Assembly (NCBI GenBank): GCA_910588505.1
Contig: CAJUPQ010000035.1
Coordinates: 1 to 34,097, forward strand
Direction: 5' to 3'
DNA from: an uncultured Hungatella sp.
GTDB lineage: Bacteria; Bacillota; Clostridia; Lachnospirales; Lachnospiraceae
DNA length: 34,097 bases
Positions 13,475 to 22,068 of this stretch are shown in pieces. Each line of letters opens with the position of its first letter. The stretch's first letter is position 1. The translations under genes and the position numbers were made by a program. A model generated the notes under the pieces. The model had not been told where the DNA came from. It was given only the letters and a program-made list of their open reading frames with translations, and made no database searches.

Positions 13475-14420
13475 CTCTGGCCAGTTCTTCATAGCTGTCT
13501 CTCAGTACGTTGCAGGACTGTTCCAGCCGGCCAAGCTCTTCCTGGGACAGGGCCAGTTTCAGGACTCTCTGGACGCCGTTTTTGTTAATGATACAGGGGA
13601 CGCCGGAGAATACGTCGGTCTGTCCATACTCGCCTTTGAGCATGGCGGACACGGTGAGGACGCTGCTTTCATCGCCGAATATGGCCCTGGTGATGCGGGT
13701 GAGCGCCATGCCGATGCCGTAGTAGGTGGCATTTTTGGCCTCGATGATCTTGTAGGCGGCCCCCTGGACTTCCCTTTCGATCTCTTTTAACCGCTCCCTT
13801 TCGACCTCAGGGTTCTCGTCACACAGCTGGAGAATGGATTTAGTGGCTAATTGGGCCTGGCTCCAGGGCACGAATTCACTGTCACCGTGTTCTCCGAAGA
13901 CGTAGGCGTGGATATTTCTCGGGTCTACCCGCAGATACTCCCCCAAAAGATACCGAAGCCTGGCTGTATCCAGGGCCGTTCCGGTACCCAGGATCTTCCG
14001 GGGGTTGAATCCGGAGAGCACATAGGTGATCTTTGTCATAATATCCACCGGGTTTGTTGCCACCAGAAAGATTCCGTCAAAGCCTGAGGCAGTCACAGGC
14101 TCTATGATGGAGCGGAACACTTTGGCATTGCGCTTTAAGAGAGCCAGCCTGGTCTCCCCCGGCTTCTGGGCCACGCCCGCGCAGATCACCACGATATCCG
14201 CGTCTTTACAGTCCTCATACTCTCCGGCATAGATCTTCATGTTGGCGGCGGAGAAGGCCAGGCCGTGGTTTAGATCCATGGCTTCCCCTTCCGCCCGTTT
14301 CTTGTTCAAGTCAATGAGAACCAGTTCGTCACAGGCGTTTTGGTTTAAAAGGGAGTAAGCGTAGCTCATCCCCACCATCCCGGCGCCGATCAATACTACT
14401 TTCCGATTATCTGTTACCAT
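13452..14420 (-). CDS. ldh: L-lactate dehydrogenase
   Basis: A 322-residue enzyme of the LDH/MDH family that reduces pyruvate to L-lactate with NADH. Visible features are the nucleotide motif VVLIGAGMVGMSYA, the mobile loop AQKPGETR where Gln (not Arg) marks lactate rather than malate dehydrogenase, NPVDIMT, GTALDTARLR with the substrate Arg, and the catalytic His in GEHGDSEF. Length is normal. The start at 14420 follows AGAGGTAAAATC. It is convergent with the ROK kinase and divergent from the ABC-F gene. Two 9-bp direct repeats in the upstream region may be regulatory. Confidence 0.95.
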   Translation of the reverse strand: MVTDNRKVVLIGAGMVGMSYAYSLLNQNACDELVLIDLNKKRAEGEAMDLNHGLAFSAANMKIYAGEYEDCKDADIVVICAGVAQKPGETRLALLKRNAKVFRSIIEPVTASGFDGIFLVATNPVDIMTKITYVLSGFNPRKILGTGTALDTARLRYLLGEYLRVDPRNIHAYVFGEHGDSEFVPWSQAQLATKSILQLCDENPEVERERLKEIEREVQGAAYKIIEAKNATYYGIGMALTRITRAIFGDESSVLTVSAMLKGEYGQTDVFSGVPCIINKNGVQRVLKLALSQEELGRLEQSCNVLRDSYEELAREGDREEV

Positions 14421-14464
14421 GATTTTACCTCTTTTCTGCGTAGTTATAGATTTTCACATGGTTA

Positions 14465-14503
14465 GTATCTCAATATATGGGGAAAGTATGAGGGGTATCT
14501 CAA
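14465..14503. promoter_or_regulatory. Direct repeats upstream of ldh
   Basis: GTATCTCAA occurs at 14465-14473 and again at 14495-14503, with starts 30 bp apart (about three helical turns). On the ldh strand this is TTGAGATAC twice; TTGAGA may also serve as a -35 box with TATAAC at 14443-14448, although the spacing is 19 bp. Equal phasing suggests a regulator binding one face of the DNA. Confidence 0.4.
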
Positions 14504-14536
14504 CTATTACGACATGATCAGATCTGTTCCCCTCTA

Positions 14537-14565
14537 TTGACACATCCCAGTTTTCATGCTAAAAT
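14537..14565 (+). promoter_or_regulatory. Strong promoter of the ABC-F gene
   Basis: A perfect TTGACA (14537-14542), a 17-bp spacer and TAAAAT (14560-14565). Transcription would begin near 14572, giving a leader of about 225 nt before the ABC-F start codon. Confidence 0.85.
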
Positions 14566-14594
14566 ACGTGCAGATCAATGAGAGGGGTGAGAGG

Positions 14595-14683
14595 ATGAGG
14601 TAACAACCTGCGAATGTAACCGCATAAGGAGTCCGGGCATTGGCCCGTTTATTTCTTATGCCTGTTTTGCAGGAATGTTACCT
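14595..14683 (+). promoter_or_regulatory. Attenuator-like leader with a two-codon upstream ORF
   Basis: ATG AGG TAA (14595-14603) encodes Met-Arg and follows GAGGGGTGAGAGG. Starting in this mini-ORF, nested stems form: AGGTAACA (14598-14605) with TGTTACCT (14676-14683), CCTGC (14607-14611) with GCAGG (14669-14673), GCATAAG (14622-14628) with CTTATGC (14655-14661), and CGGGC (14634-14638) with GCCCG (14643-14647). The GCATAAG hairpin is followed by CTGTTTT, a possible terminator. A ribosome stalled on the mini-ORF would cover one arm of the outer stem. Such drug-responsive leaders are known for antibiotic-resistance ABC-F genes. Confidence 0.7.
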
Positions 14684-14796
14684 TGTCCGCCTCTTATTTT
14701 TGTGCGAATATGGGGGAGTTTTCTCCTTTTGCCAAGTGGCTGCGGAATGGAAGGTTCAATTCTTGCAGTCTTTTTTGGTTTAAAGGAGGAATGTGT

Positions 14797-16347
14797 ATGT
14801 CATTGATTCAGGTATCAGATCTGTCATTTACCTATGAGGGCAATTATGTCCCGGTGTTTGAGCATGTGTCTTTCCGGATCGACACGGACTGGAAGCTGGG
14901 GTTTACGGGGAGGAACGGGAGAGGGAAGACCACCTTTCTTCGGATTTTACAGGGGATGTATGAGTATGAGGGCCATATTTCGGCCAGTGTGGAGTTTGAT
15001 TATTTTCCGTTTGCGATTCCGGATGAGGGGGCGGATGTTCTGGAGATTGTCCTGGGGCTGATGCCGGATGTGGAGTTCTGGCAGATCAAGCGGGAACTTA
15101 AAAAGCTCCGTGTGAAGGAGGAGGCGCTGTACCGGTCTTTGAACACTCTGTCTTACGGGGAGAGGACCAAGGTGCTTTTGGCGGCTCTCTTTGCCAGGGA
15201 AAACCGGTTCCTTTTGATCGACGAGCCTACCAATCATCTGGATCTGGAGGGGAGAAGGCTTCTCGGGGAGTACTTGGCTCAGAAAAAGGGATTTATCCTG
15301 GTGTCCCATGACCGGGCGTTTCTCGACTCCTGCGTGGACCACATGGTGTCCATCAACAAGACGGACATTCAGGTGCAGAAAGGGAATTTTTCCGCTTGGT
15401 ATGAAAATAAGGAGCGGCAGGACGCTTTTGAGATGGCCAGGCAGGAGCAGCTGAAAAAGGAGATCGGGCGGCTTTTGCAGGCGGCCAGCCAGACGAAAAG
15501 CTGGGGGGATCAGGTGGAGTCCACCAAGATCGGGAAAAAGTCTGTAAACTATGAGAGAGGCCGGGATTACGTGGGGGAAAAGTCCCGCAGAATGCAGCAG
15601 AGGCGCAAGAATCTGGAGAGAAGGCAGGAGCGGGCCACCCAGGAAAAGAGCGGTCTTTTGAAGAACGTGGAGACGGCAGAAGATCTGCGGCTGGAGCCTC
15701 TTTCCTACCACAAGGAGGTCCTGGTGACAGCCAGGGAGCTAACTGTGGGATATGGAGGGAAGGCAGTGTGCGGGCCTGTAAGCTTTCAGATCGAGAGAGG
15801 GGATATCCTTCTCCTTAGCGGCGCTAACGGGTGCGGGAAATCCAGTATTATGAGAAGTATTTTGGACGAGGCGTCGGGCGGTGGAATGCAGGATGACGGG
15901 ATGTCTGGATCCGGAGAGATGGAGCCCTTTCAAAGGACGCCGGTAAAAATGGGCGGCGTCCTTCAGGTGGGAAGCGGGCTTAAGATCTCCTGGATTCCCC
16001 AGAACACAGATCATCTGTCAGATTCCCTGGAGGCCTATGCCAGAAAGATCGGCGCGGATATCACCTTGATGAAAGCGCTTCTTCGAAAGATGGATTTTTC
16101 CAGGGAGCTGTTTGACAGACCGCTGGAATCCTACAGCGAGGGACAGAAGAAAAAGGTGCTTCTAGGAGGCAGCCTGTGTCAGAGAGCCCACCTGTATGTG
16201 TGGGATGAACCTCTCAACTACATTGACATCTATTCCAGAATGCAGATCGAGGAGCTGATACGCAGATGGAAGCCCACCCTTCTGTGTGTGGAACATGACA
16301 GGGCGTTTGGGGAGAATGTGGGGGCGAAGACGGTTTTTATGGCATAA
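14797..16347 (+). CDS. Lsa-like ABC-F ribosomal protection protein
   Basis: A 516-residue soluble protein with two ABC domains and no membrane segments. Domain 1: Walker A GRNGRGKTT (38-46), signature LSYGERTKVLLAALF, Walker B LLIDEPTNHLDL. A basic linker follows (about 215-310). Domain 2: Walker A SGANGCGKSS (from about 341), signature YSEGQKKKVLLGGSL, Walker B YVWDEPLNYID. The opening MSLIQVSDLSFTYEGNY and the overall layout resemble the Lsa/CplR group, which dislodges lincosamides, streptogramin A and pleuromutilins from the ribosome. The frame is open from 14683, but AAAGGAGGA precedes ATG 14797. A strong promoter and attenuator-like leader support drug-inducible expression. The phenotype is inferred from the family. 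Confidence 0.88.
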   Translation: MSLIQVSDLSFTYEGNYVPVFEHVSFRIDTDWKLGFTGRNGRGKTTFLRILQGMYEYEGHISASVEFDYFPFAIPDEGADVLEIVLGLMPDVEFWQIKRELKKLRVKEEALYRSLNTLSYGERTKVLLAALFARENRFLLIDEPTNHLDLEGRRLLGEYLAQKKGFILVSHDRAFLDSCVDHMVSINKTDIQVQKGNFSAWYENKERQDAFEMARQEQLKKEIGRLLQAASQTKSWGDQVESTKIGKKSVNYERGRDYVGEKSRRMQQRRKNLERRQERATQEKSGLLKNVETAEDLRLEPLSYHKEVLVTARELTVGYGGKAVCGPVSFQIERGDILLLSGANGCGKSSIMRSILDEASGGGMQDDGMSGSGEMEPFQRTPVKMGGVLQVGSGLKISWIPQNTDHLSDSLEAYARKIGADITLMKALLRKMDFSRELFDRPLESYSEGQKKKVLLGGSLCQRAHLYVWDEPLNYIDIYSRMQIEELIRRWKPTLLCVEHDRAFGENVGAKTVFMA

Positions 16348-16353
16348 GGCCCA

Positions 16354-16387
16354 GGGAGGGGATGAAAGGCGGTTTTCATCCCCTCTC
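16354..16387. terminator. Long hairpin between convergent ABC-F and nfo
   Basis: GAGGGGATGAAA (16356-16367) pairs with TTTCATCCCCTC (16374-16385), extended by a G-T wobble and a G-C pair to 16354-16387. The nfo stop codon (16376-16378) lies inside the right arm. Neither strand has a good T-run, so it is a transcript-end or stabiliser structure rather than a textbook terminator. Confidence 0.65.
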
Positions 16388-17212
16388 AAAAGCCTGGCGG
16401 AGAAGTTGGATCTCTTTGCCGTAGCCTTCCAGCTCATTGGGGGTTTCCAGGTAAAAGGGCAGATCTTTGAGGGCGGGATGGTTGATGATGCGGACCATGG
16501 CGTCCAGGCCGATGCAGCCTTCCCCGATCCTGGCATGGCGGTCCTTGTGGGCGCCGAGAGGGTTCTGGCTGTCATTGAGGTGGACGGCTTTCAGTCGCTT
16601 AAGGCCGATGACCGTGTCAAAATGGTTCAGCACCTGGTCCAGATGATTTACAATATCATACCCACCGTCCCACACATGGCAGGTGTCCAGGCATACACCC
16701 ATGTGGTCCGAGAGGGTTACCCGGTCTAAGATCTCCCGTAGCTCTTCAAATTCCCTGCCGATCTCGCTGCCTTTTCCCGCCATGGTCTCAAGGAGCACCG
16801 TGGTGCGCATCCGGGGGTTCAGGATCTGGTTCAGCGCATGGGCGATGTGGGCGACGCCGGCCTCGGTCCCCTGCCCCACATGGCTTCCGGGGTGGAAATT
16901 ATAGCAGTTTCCGGGAGTGTGTTCCAGCCGGTCAAGGTCGTCGGCCATGATATCCATCGCCAGTTGACGGAGATGCGGATCCGCAGAGGCGGCGTTTAGG
17001 ATATAGGGCGCGTGGGCCAAGATCTTTTCTATGCCGTGATCCCGGGCATAGGCCTGGAACTTTGTTATGTCCTGAAGGTTTAGGGCCTTTGCTTTGGTCC
17101 CTCTGGGGCTGCGGGTGAAGAACTGGAAGGTGTTGGCGTCTATGGTTACGGCGTCCTTTCCCATGGCCAGATAGCCTTTGGAAGAGGAGAGATGGCAGCC
17201 TATTGTTAACAT
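16376..17212 (-). CDS. nfo: Deoxyribonuclease IV (AP endonuclease)
   Basis: A 278-residue endonuclease IV of the AP-endonuclease 2 family, which cleaves DNA 5' of abasic sites in base excision repair using three zinc ions. Metal-ligand motifs are all visible: HAPYILN, NFHPGSH, VLLETMAG, CLDTCHVWDGGYD, VHLNDS and the HARIGEG segment. The open frame starts at 17296, but TTGGAGACACATT precedes ATG 17212, and MLTIGCHLSSSKG is the normal N-terminus. It is convergent with the ABC-F gene and divergent from the HAD phosphatase gene. Confidence 0.94.
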   Translation of the reverse strand: MLTIGCHLSSSKGYLAMGKDAVTIDANTFQFFTRSPRGTKAKALNLQDITKFQAYARDHGIEKILAHAPYILNAASADPHLRQLAMDIMADDLDRLEHTPGNCYNFHPGSHVGQGTEAGVAHIAHALNQILNPRMRTTVLLETMAGKGSEIGREFEELREILDRVTLSDHMGVCLDTCHVWDGGYDIVNHLDQVLNHFDTVIGLKRLKAVHLNDSQNPLGAHKDRHARIGEGCIGLDAMVRIINHPALKDLPFYLETPNELEGYGKEIQLLRQAFERG

Positions 17213-17279
17213 AATGTGTCTCCAATCTGTTAAAATTCGTATTTTTTGCGGTTTTTTCGTCTGAATCATTGTACCATGG

Positions 17280-17308
17280 TTGAGAAATGGCGTCAATTAT
17301 GGTAATAT
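17280..17308 (+). promoter_or_regulatory. Promoter of the HAD phosphatase gene
   Basis: TTGAGA (17280-17285) and TAATAT (17303-17308) are spaced by 17 bp. Within the 5' UTR, GCCGTCC (17326-17332) pairs with GGACGGC (17338-17344), a stable hairpin just ahead of the TAAGGAGGA site. Confidence 0.6.
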
Positions 17309-17366
17309 GGGGGGAGTAGAAATTGGCCGTCCCCAATGGACGGCGGACAGTAAGGAGGAAGCCGGA

Positions 17367-18044
17367 ATGTACAAATGCTGTATTTTTGATCTGGACGGAA
17401 CGCTGATAAACAGTATTTACGCATTGAACAGGACCATTAATCTGACGCTAGAGAGGATGGGCTATGGCCCTGTGGACGAGGCTCACACCAAGGTCTTTGT
17501 AGGGGACGGATATGAAAAATTCGTGGAGAGAGCCCTTGTTTACAGCGGGGATCTTGATTTGGAGCGGTTAGAGAGGGCTTTGGCTGTGTATCGGGAGGTA
17601 TTTCGGGAGAACTGCCTGTACCGGATCGAGGCCTACGACGGCATGAGAGAGCTTTTGGAATACTTAAAAGGCCGGGGGATCAAGATCGCGGTGCTGACCA
17701 ACAAGGCTCATGCTCAGGCTGTGAAAAATATCGAGATGGTGTACGGGGCCGGGTATTTTGACCTGATCACCGGCGAGCATGAGGGGCTTAAGAGAAAGCC
17801 GGACCCGGCCGGGGCACTGTACACGGCAAGGACCCTGGACGCGCGGCGGGAGGAGTGCCTGTATTTCGGGGACACCAACACGGACATGAGGACAGGAATC
17901 GCGGCGGGCATGGATACCGTGGGGGTGACCTGGGGATTTCGCGACCGGGCGGAATTGGAAGCCTTTAAGCCTAAGTACCTTGTGGACCATCCCAGCCAGG
18001 TGATCGACATCCTGGAGGGCCTTCTCAAAAACCCAAAGATGTGA
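17367..18044 (+). CDS. HAD-family hydrolase, phosphoglycolate phosphatase-like
   Basis: A 225-residue haloacid dehalogenase superfamily phosphatase. Motif I FDLDGTLINS carries the nucleophile Asp and the acid Asp; motif II is LTNK; the motif III region is KRKPDP; motif IV is FGDTNTDMRTG. An alpha-helical cap lies between motifs I and II, as in the Gph/PGP subgroup. TAAGGAGGA precedes ATG 17367; the frame is open from 17280 but that part is promoter and UTR. Substrate is uncertain: Gph-like enzymes remove phosphate from phosphoglycolate or other small phosphoesters. Being next to nfo on the opposite strand fits a role in clearing phosphoglycolate from DNA repair, which is speculation. Confidence 0.88.
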   Translation: MYKCCIFDLDGTLINSIYALNRTINLTLERMGYGPVDEAHTKVFVGDGYEKFVERALVYSGDLDLERLERALAVYREVFRENCLYRIEAYDGMRELLEYLKGRGIKIAVLTNKAHAQAVKNIEMVYGAGYFDLITGEHEGLKRKPDPAGALYTARTLDARREECLYFGDTNTDMRTGIAAGMDTVGVTWGFRDRAELEAFKPKYLVDHPSQVIDILEGLLKNPKM

Positions 18045-18098
18045 TAAGATGATGGGAGTCAAGACATCTAAGAAATACGGACGACAGAGGAAAATGCT

Positions 18099-19502
18099 AT
18101 GAAGACGAAACTGAGCCTGTTATTGATCTGCGTGGCCTTGGCGGGCGGATGCAGCCGATATGAGCGGAAGGAGGAGCCGGTTACGGTTCCGGCGCCGGTG
18201 GTGGTGACCAGAGGGCAGGAAGAATCGGAGACAAAAAAAGAGGAAGACCAGACGCCGAAGATCGAGATCGAAGTGACCACAAAAGGCCCCAGGTCCCGGC
18301 ACGCGCCGGTGAAGGTAAAGGGAATCTATATTTCCGCCTATGTGGCGGGGACCAAAGCCATGATGGATGAGATCATCCGCCAGATCGACGAGACGGAGAT
18401 CAACGCGGTGGTCATTGACGTGAAGGATGACAACGGCAGAATCACCTTTCCCATGGACACCCCTATGGTCAATGAGATCGACGCCGTGAAGAAATTTATT
18501 CCGGATATCGAGGGGTTAGTAAAGACCTTAAAGGAGCATAATATTTATACCATTGCCCGGGTGGTGGCGTTCAGGGACCCCTATCTGCCGGAGAAGAAGC
18601 CGGAGCTGGCATTAAAGCTTGGGGACGGCAGTATTTACCGGGACAGCAAGGGGCTGGCCTGGGTGAACCCCTATAAGCAGGAGATCTGGGATTACCTGGT
18701 GGAGGTTGGCATCGGAGCTCACGCAGCGGGATTTGACGAGGTGCAGTTTGATTATATCCGGTTCTCCACGGAAAAGGGCATCAACCGAGTGGTCTATGAC
18801 GAGGAGGACATGAAGGGCCGCAGCAGAACGGATATTATCACGGAGTTTATTGACTATGCCCACGAGAAACTGGAGGAAGAAGGCGTGTATGTGGCGGCGG
18901 ACGTGTTCGGGGCCATTATTGAGAGCGGTGTGGATTCGGACTCTGTGGGACAGTCCTACGGGGACATGGCCAATCATCTGGACTACATCTGCCCTATGAT
19001 CTATCCCTCCCATTACGGGGACGGCAATTTTGGCATCGCCCACCCGGATATGGAGCCTTACAATACGATCCTGGCGGCTCTGAAAGGGTCCAGGGAGGTC
19101 CTTGACAGCCATAAAGAGGAAGAGAGATCTCAGGCCAAGGTGCGGCCCTGGCTTCAGGACTTTACGGCTTCCTATCTGGATCACCATATCCATTACGGGG
19201 ATGAGGAGATCCGGCAGCAGATCCAGGCGGTTTATGACGCAGGTTACGATGAGTGGATGCTGTGGAGCGCGGCATGCCGTTACCACTGGGGCGGGCTGAA
19301 AAGCGCCGAGGAGGCAAAGGAGGAGCAGGCCAGAGAGTCCGGCGTGGTAGTGCAGGATGTGGGAAAAGCGGCAAGTTCCCCACAGGAGACAGAAGATTCC
19401 CGTCCGGGTACTCCGGTGGGGTGTTTTGATATGGGCTTAAAGGTTGGAAGAAAGGGATGTTTCGGGGGGCAGAAGAGAAGCTTTCGAAGACAGGCCGCTT
19501 AA
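18099..19502 (+). CDS. DUF4015 putative glycoside hydrolase lipoprotein
   Basis: A 467-residue protein. The N-terminus MKTKLSLLLICVALAGGC is a probable lipoprotein signal, although AGGC is an atypical lipobox. A linker rich in Glu, Lys and Thr follows, then at about residues 70-400 the DUF4015 domain, a predicted TIM-barrel glycosyl hydrolase: VKGIYISAY, VVIDVKDDNGRI, ARVVAFRDPYL, FDEVQFDYIRF and YICPMIYPSHYGDG. Acidic residues in VKDD and QFDYIRF are plausible active-site positions. The tail after about residue 405 is low-complexity and basic at the end. The gene has CAGAGGA before ATG 18099. Its substrate, perhaps a cell-wall or exopolysaccharide, is unknown. Its end overlaps the open frame but not the chosen start of the next gene. 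Confidence 0.85.
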   Translation: MKTKLSLLLICVALAGGCSRYERKEEPVTVPAPVVVTRGQEESETKKEEDQTPKIEIEVTTKGPRSRHAPVKVKGIYISAYVAGTKAMMDEIIRQIDETEINAVVIDVKDDNGRITFPMDTPMVNEIDAVKKFIPDIEGLVKTLKEHNIYTIARVVAFRDPYLPEKKPELALKLGDGSIYRDSKGLAWVNPYKQEIWDYLVEVGIGAHAAGFDEVQFDYIRFSTEKGINRVVYDEEDMKGRSRTDIITEFIDYAHEKLEEEGVYVAADVFGAIIESGVDSDSVGQSYGDMANHLDYICPMIYPSHYGDGNFGIAHPDMEPYNTILAALKGSREVLDSHKEEERSQAKVRPWLQDFTASYLDHHIHYGDEEIRQQIQAVYDAGYDEWMLWSAACRYHWGGLKSAEEAKEEQARESGVVVQDVGKAASSPQETEDSRPGTPVGCFDMGLKVGRKGCFGGQKRSFRRQAA

Positions 19503-19585
19503 AGCTGTACCGGGCTGTCATAGGTTTTGACAAGAATCATATAAAAGGTTACCGGCATTTGGTCGGAAGAAATGAGGAAAAGAAA

Positions 19586-20125
19586 ATGGAGCATACCCCA
19601 AGATCAGGGGAGATATATCGGCATTTTAAGAATAAACTGTATCAGGTTATAGCAGTGGCGCGCCATACGGAGACAGAGGAGGAACTGGTCATTTACCAGG
19701 CTCTCTATGGGACTTACGGGATTTATGCCAGACCCCTTGCCAGTTTTACGGGAGAGGTGGACAGGGAAAAGTACCCGGATGTGAAGCAGAAGATGCGGTT
19801 TGAGCGGGTGGACGTCTCCAGGCTGGCGCAGGAAGAGACAGCGCCCGGGGATGGCTGCGGCACATGTAAGACAGGGAAGGAAGAGGCAGAGGATGGCGGG
19901 CAGGCGCCAAATCCCCTGCTCTTGTCGTTTGTGGAGACCAGGGATTTCGGCGTGAAGCTGGAGATCTTGTCAGCGATGGAGGACAAGGTGAGTCAGGAGG
20001 ATGTAGATATCCTGCGGGAGGCTCTGGATCTGCCGGAGACCACAGGGGATATCAGGGAACAGGTCCGGTCTGTACGGCAGTATCTGGAGATGCGGAAAAA
20101 ATTTGACAACAAGCGGCTCCGCTGA
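19586..20125 (+). CDS. DUF1653-domain protein
   Basis: A 179-residue protein. Residues 1 to about 70 form a DUF1653 domain (SGEIYRHFKNKLYQVIAVAR, then ELVIYQALYGTYGIYARPL), a small beta-barrel-like module of unknown function common in Firmicutes. The rest is a charged tail without a recognised domain. The frame is open from 19457, overlapping the preceding gene by 46 bp; ATG 19586 after TGAGGAAAAG gives the normal N-terminus. It is 24 bp ahead of uvrC and may be the first gene of that operon. Confidence 0.8.
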   Translation: MEHTPRSGEIYRHFKNKLYQVIAVARHTETEEELVIYQALYGTYGIYARPLASFTGEVDREKYPDVKQKMRFERVDVSRLAQEETAPGDGCGTCKTGKEEAEDGGQAPNPLLLSFVETRDFGVKLEILSAMEDKVSQEDVDILREALDLPETTGDIREQVRSVRQYLEMRKKFDNKRLR

Positions 20126-20149
20126 GGTCATGGAAAAGGGGAGAGGCAG

Positions 20150-22021
20150 ATGGACCAGGAATCTTCGTTTAACATTCAAGAAGAGCTGAAAAAACTTCCG
20201 GGACAGCCGGGAGTCTACATTATGCACGATGCCAGAGATGAGATCATCTATGTGGGCAAGGCCATCAGCCTGAAAAATCGGGTGAGGCAGTATTTTCAGA
20301 GCAGCAGGGGCAAGACGGCCAAGATCGAGCAGATGGTTTCAAGGATCGCCAGGTTCGAGTACATTATCACAGACTCGGAGCTGGAGGCTCTGGTGCTGGA
20401 GTGTAACCTTATTAAGGAGCACAGGCCCAGGTACAATACTATGCTGAAGGATGACAAGGCCTACCCCTATATCAAGGTTACGGTATCCGAGGATTTTCCC
20501 AGGGTTATGATGTCCAGGACCATGAAAAAGGATAAAAACAAGTATTTCGGACCCTACACCAGCGTGGGGGCGGTCAATGACACGGTGGACCTGATCCACA
20601 AGCTGTACCAGATACGCACCTGCAACCGCAATCTGCCAAGGGATACGGGGAAGGAGCGGCCTTGCCTGAACTACCACATCAAGCAGTGCAGCGCCCCCTG
20701 CCAGGGATATATTGAGAAGGAGGAGTACGCCAAGTCCATCGGCGAGGCTCTGGAATTTTTAAACGGCCATTACGGAAAGCTTTTAAAGATGCTGGAGCAG
20801 AAAATGGGGGAGGCCTCCGAGAGGATGGACTTTGAGAAGGCCGTTGAGTACCGGGAGCTTCTGGGCAGCGTGAAGAAGGTGGCCCAGAAACAGAAGATCA
20901 CCAGCAGCGCCATGGAGGACCGGGATATCATTGCCATGGCAAAGGACGACACGGACGCGGTGGTGCAGGTCTTTTTTGTGCGGGAGGGAAAGATCATCGG
21001 CCGGGATCATTTTCATGTGGCCGTGGGGGCCGAGGAGGACGACAGGCAGATACTCACCAGCTTTGTGAAGCAGTTCTATTCCGGGACGCCTTTTGTGCCC
21101 AGGGAGCTGTGGATGCAGGCGGAGCCGGAGGACAGCGAGGTCATAATCAGGTGGCTGGGCGCCAAGCGGGGGCAGAAGGTAAAGATCGTAGTGCCCCAGA
21201 AGGGGCAGAAGGAACGGCTGGTGGAGCTGGCAGAGAAAAACGCGGCTCTGGTGCTGTCTCAGGACAAGGAGAAGATCAAGCGGGAGGAGCTTCGGACCAT
21301 AGGGGCTATGAATCAGATCGGAAGTCTCATAGGGCTGGACCATATAAGGAGAGTGGAGGCCTATGATATCTCCAACACCAGCGGTCTGGAGTCCGTGGGC
21401 TCTATGATCGTGTATGAGGACGGCAAGCCCAAGCGCAGCGATTATCGGAAGTTTAAGATCCAGACCGTGAAAGGGCCAAATGATTACGCTTCCATGAAGG
21501 AAGTGCTGACCCGGCGGTTTACCCACGGGATGAACGAGGCGAGACAGCTTAGGCTGGAGGGCATGGACGAGGAGCTGGGAAGTTTTACCAGGTTTCCGGA
21601 CCTTTTGATGATGGACGGCGGCAGAGGGCAGGTGAACATCGCCCTGGAAGTTCTTTCCGGGCTGGGACTTGAGATCCCGGTGTGCGGCATGGTAAAGGAT
21701 GATAATCATCGGACCAGAGGGTTATACTATAACAATGTGGAAGTTCCCATTGACAGGCACTCGGAAGGTTTCCGGCTTATTACCAGGATTCAGGACGAGG
21801 CCCACAGGTTTGCCATTGAGTACCACAGGAGCCTGCGGGGAAAAGGACAGGTGAAGTCGGTTCTGGACGACATTCCGGATATCGGGCCTGCCAGGCGCAA
21901 GGCGCTGATGAGGCAGTTTAAGTCCCTGGAAGCGGTGAAAGAGGCCACCTTGGAACAGCTGATGGAGACGCCGGGCATGAACCGGAAGGCGGCCGAGAGC
22001 GTGTACCAGTTCTTCCGGTAA
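20150..22021 (+). CDS. uvrC: Excinuclease ABC subunit C
   Basis: A 623-residue UvrC, the nuclease that makes both incisions in bacterial nucleotide excision repair. In order: the GIY-YIG domain for the 3' cut (GVYIMHDARDEIIYVGKA at about 23-40), a cluster of Cys (about 165-185, CNRNLPRDTGKERPCLNYH region), the UVR motif that binds UvrB (ASERMDFEKAVEYRELL at about 225), the RNase H-like domain for the 5' cut (VEAYDISNTSG, LLMMDGGRGQ, HRFAIEYHRSLR), and two helix-hairpin-helix motifs at the end (IPDIGPARRKALM, METPGMNRKAAESVY). Length is normal. It heads the hprK-murB-rapZ-whiA run. Confidence 0.97.
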   Translation: MDQESSFNIQEELKKLPGQPGVYIMHDARDEIIYVGKAISLKNRVRQYFQSSRGKTAKIEQMVSRIARFEYIITDSELEALVLECNLIKEHRPRYNTMLKDDKAYPYIKVTVSEDFPRVMMSRTMKKDKNKYFGPYTSVGAVNDTVDLIHKLYQIRTCNRNLPRDTGKERPCLNYHIKQCSAPCQGYIEKEEYAKSIGEALEFLNGHYGKLLKMLEQKMGEASERMDFEKAVEYRELLGSVKKVAQKQKITSSAMEDRDIIAMAKDDTDAVVQVFFVREGKIIGRDHFHVAVGAEEDDRQILTSFVKQFYSGTPFVPRELWMQAEPEDSEVIIRWLGAKRGQKVKIVVPQKGQKERLVELAEKNAALVLSQDKEKIKREELRTIGAMNQIGSLIGLDHIRRVEAYDISNTSGLESVGSMIVYEDGKPKRSDYRKFKIQTVKGPNDYASMKEVLTRRFTHGMNEARQLRLEGMDEELGSFTRFPDLLMMDGGRGQVNIALEVLSGLGLEIPVCGMVKDDNHRTRGLYYNNVEVPIDRHSEGFRLITRIQDEAHRFAIEYHRSLRGKGQVKSVLDDIPDIGPARRKALMRQFKSLEAVKEATLEQLMETPGMNRKAAESVYQFFR

Positions 22022-22068
22022 GGTAAGGTCCGCGGGGACAGAGAGAATGAAAAGGAGAAGGGAAAATT

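Noticed and set aside
14683..14796. N-terminal extension of the ABC-F frame
   Set aside because: The upstream frame runs through the leader and terminator-like hairpins, while ATG 14797 has a strong AAAGGAGGA site and matches the Lsa N-terminus.
20783..21709. 308-codon antisense ORF over uvrC
   Set aside because: It is a shadow of uvrC; composition is His/Leu/Pro-biased with no start site.
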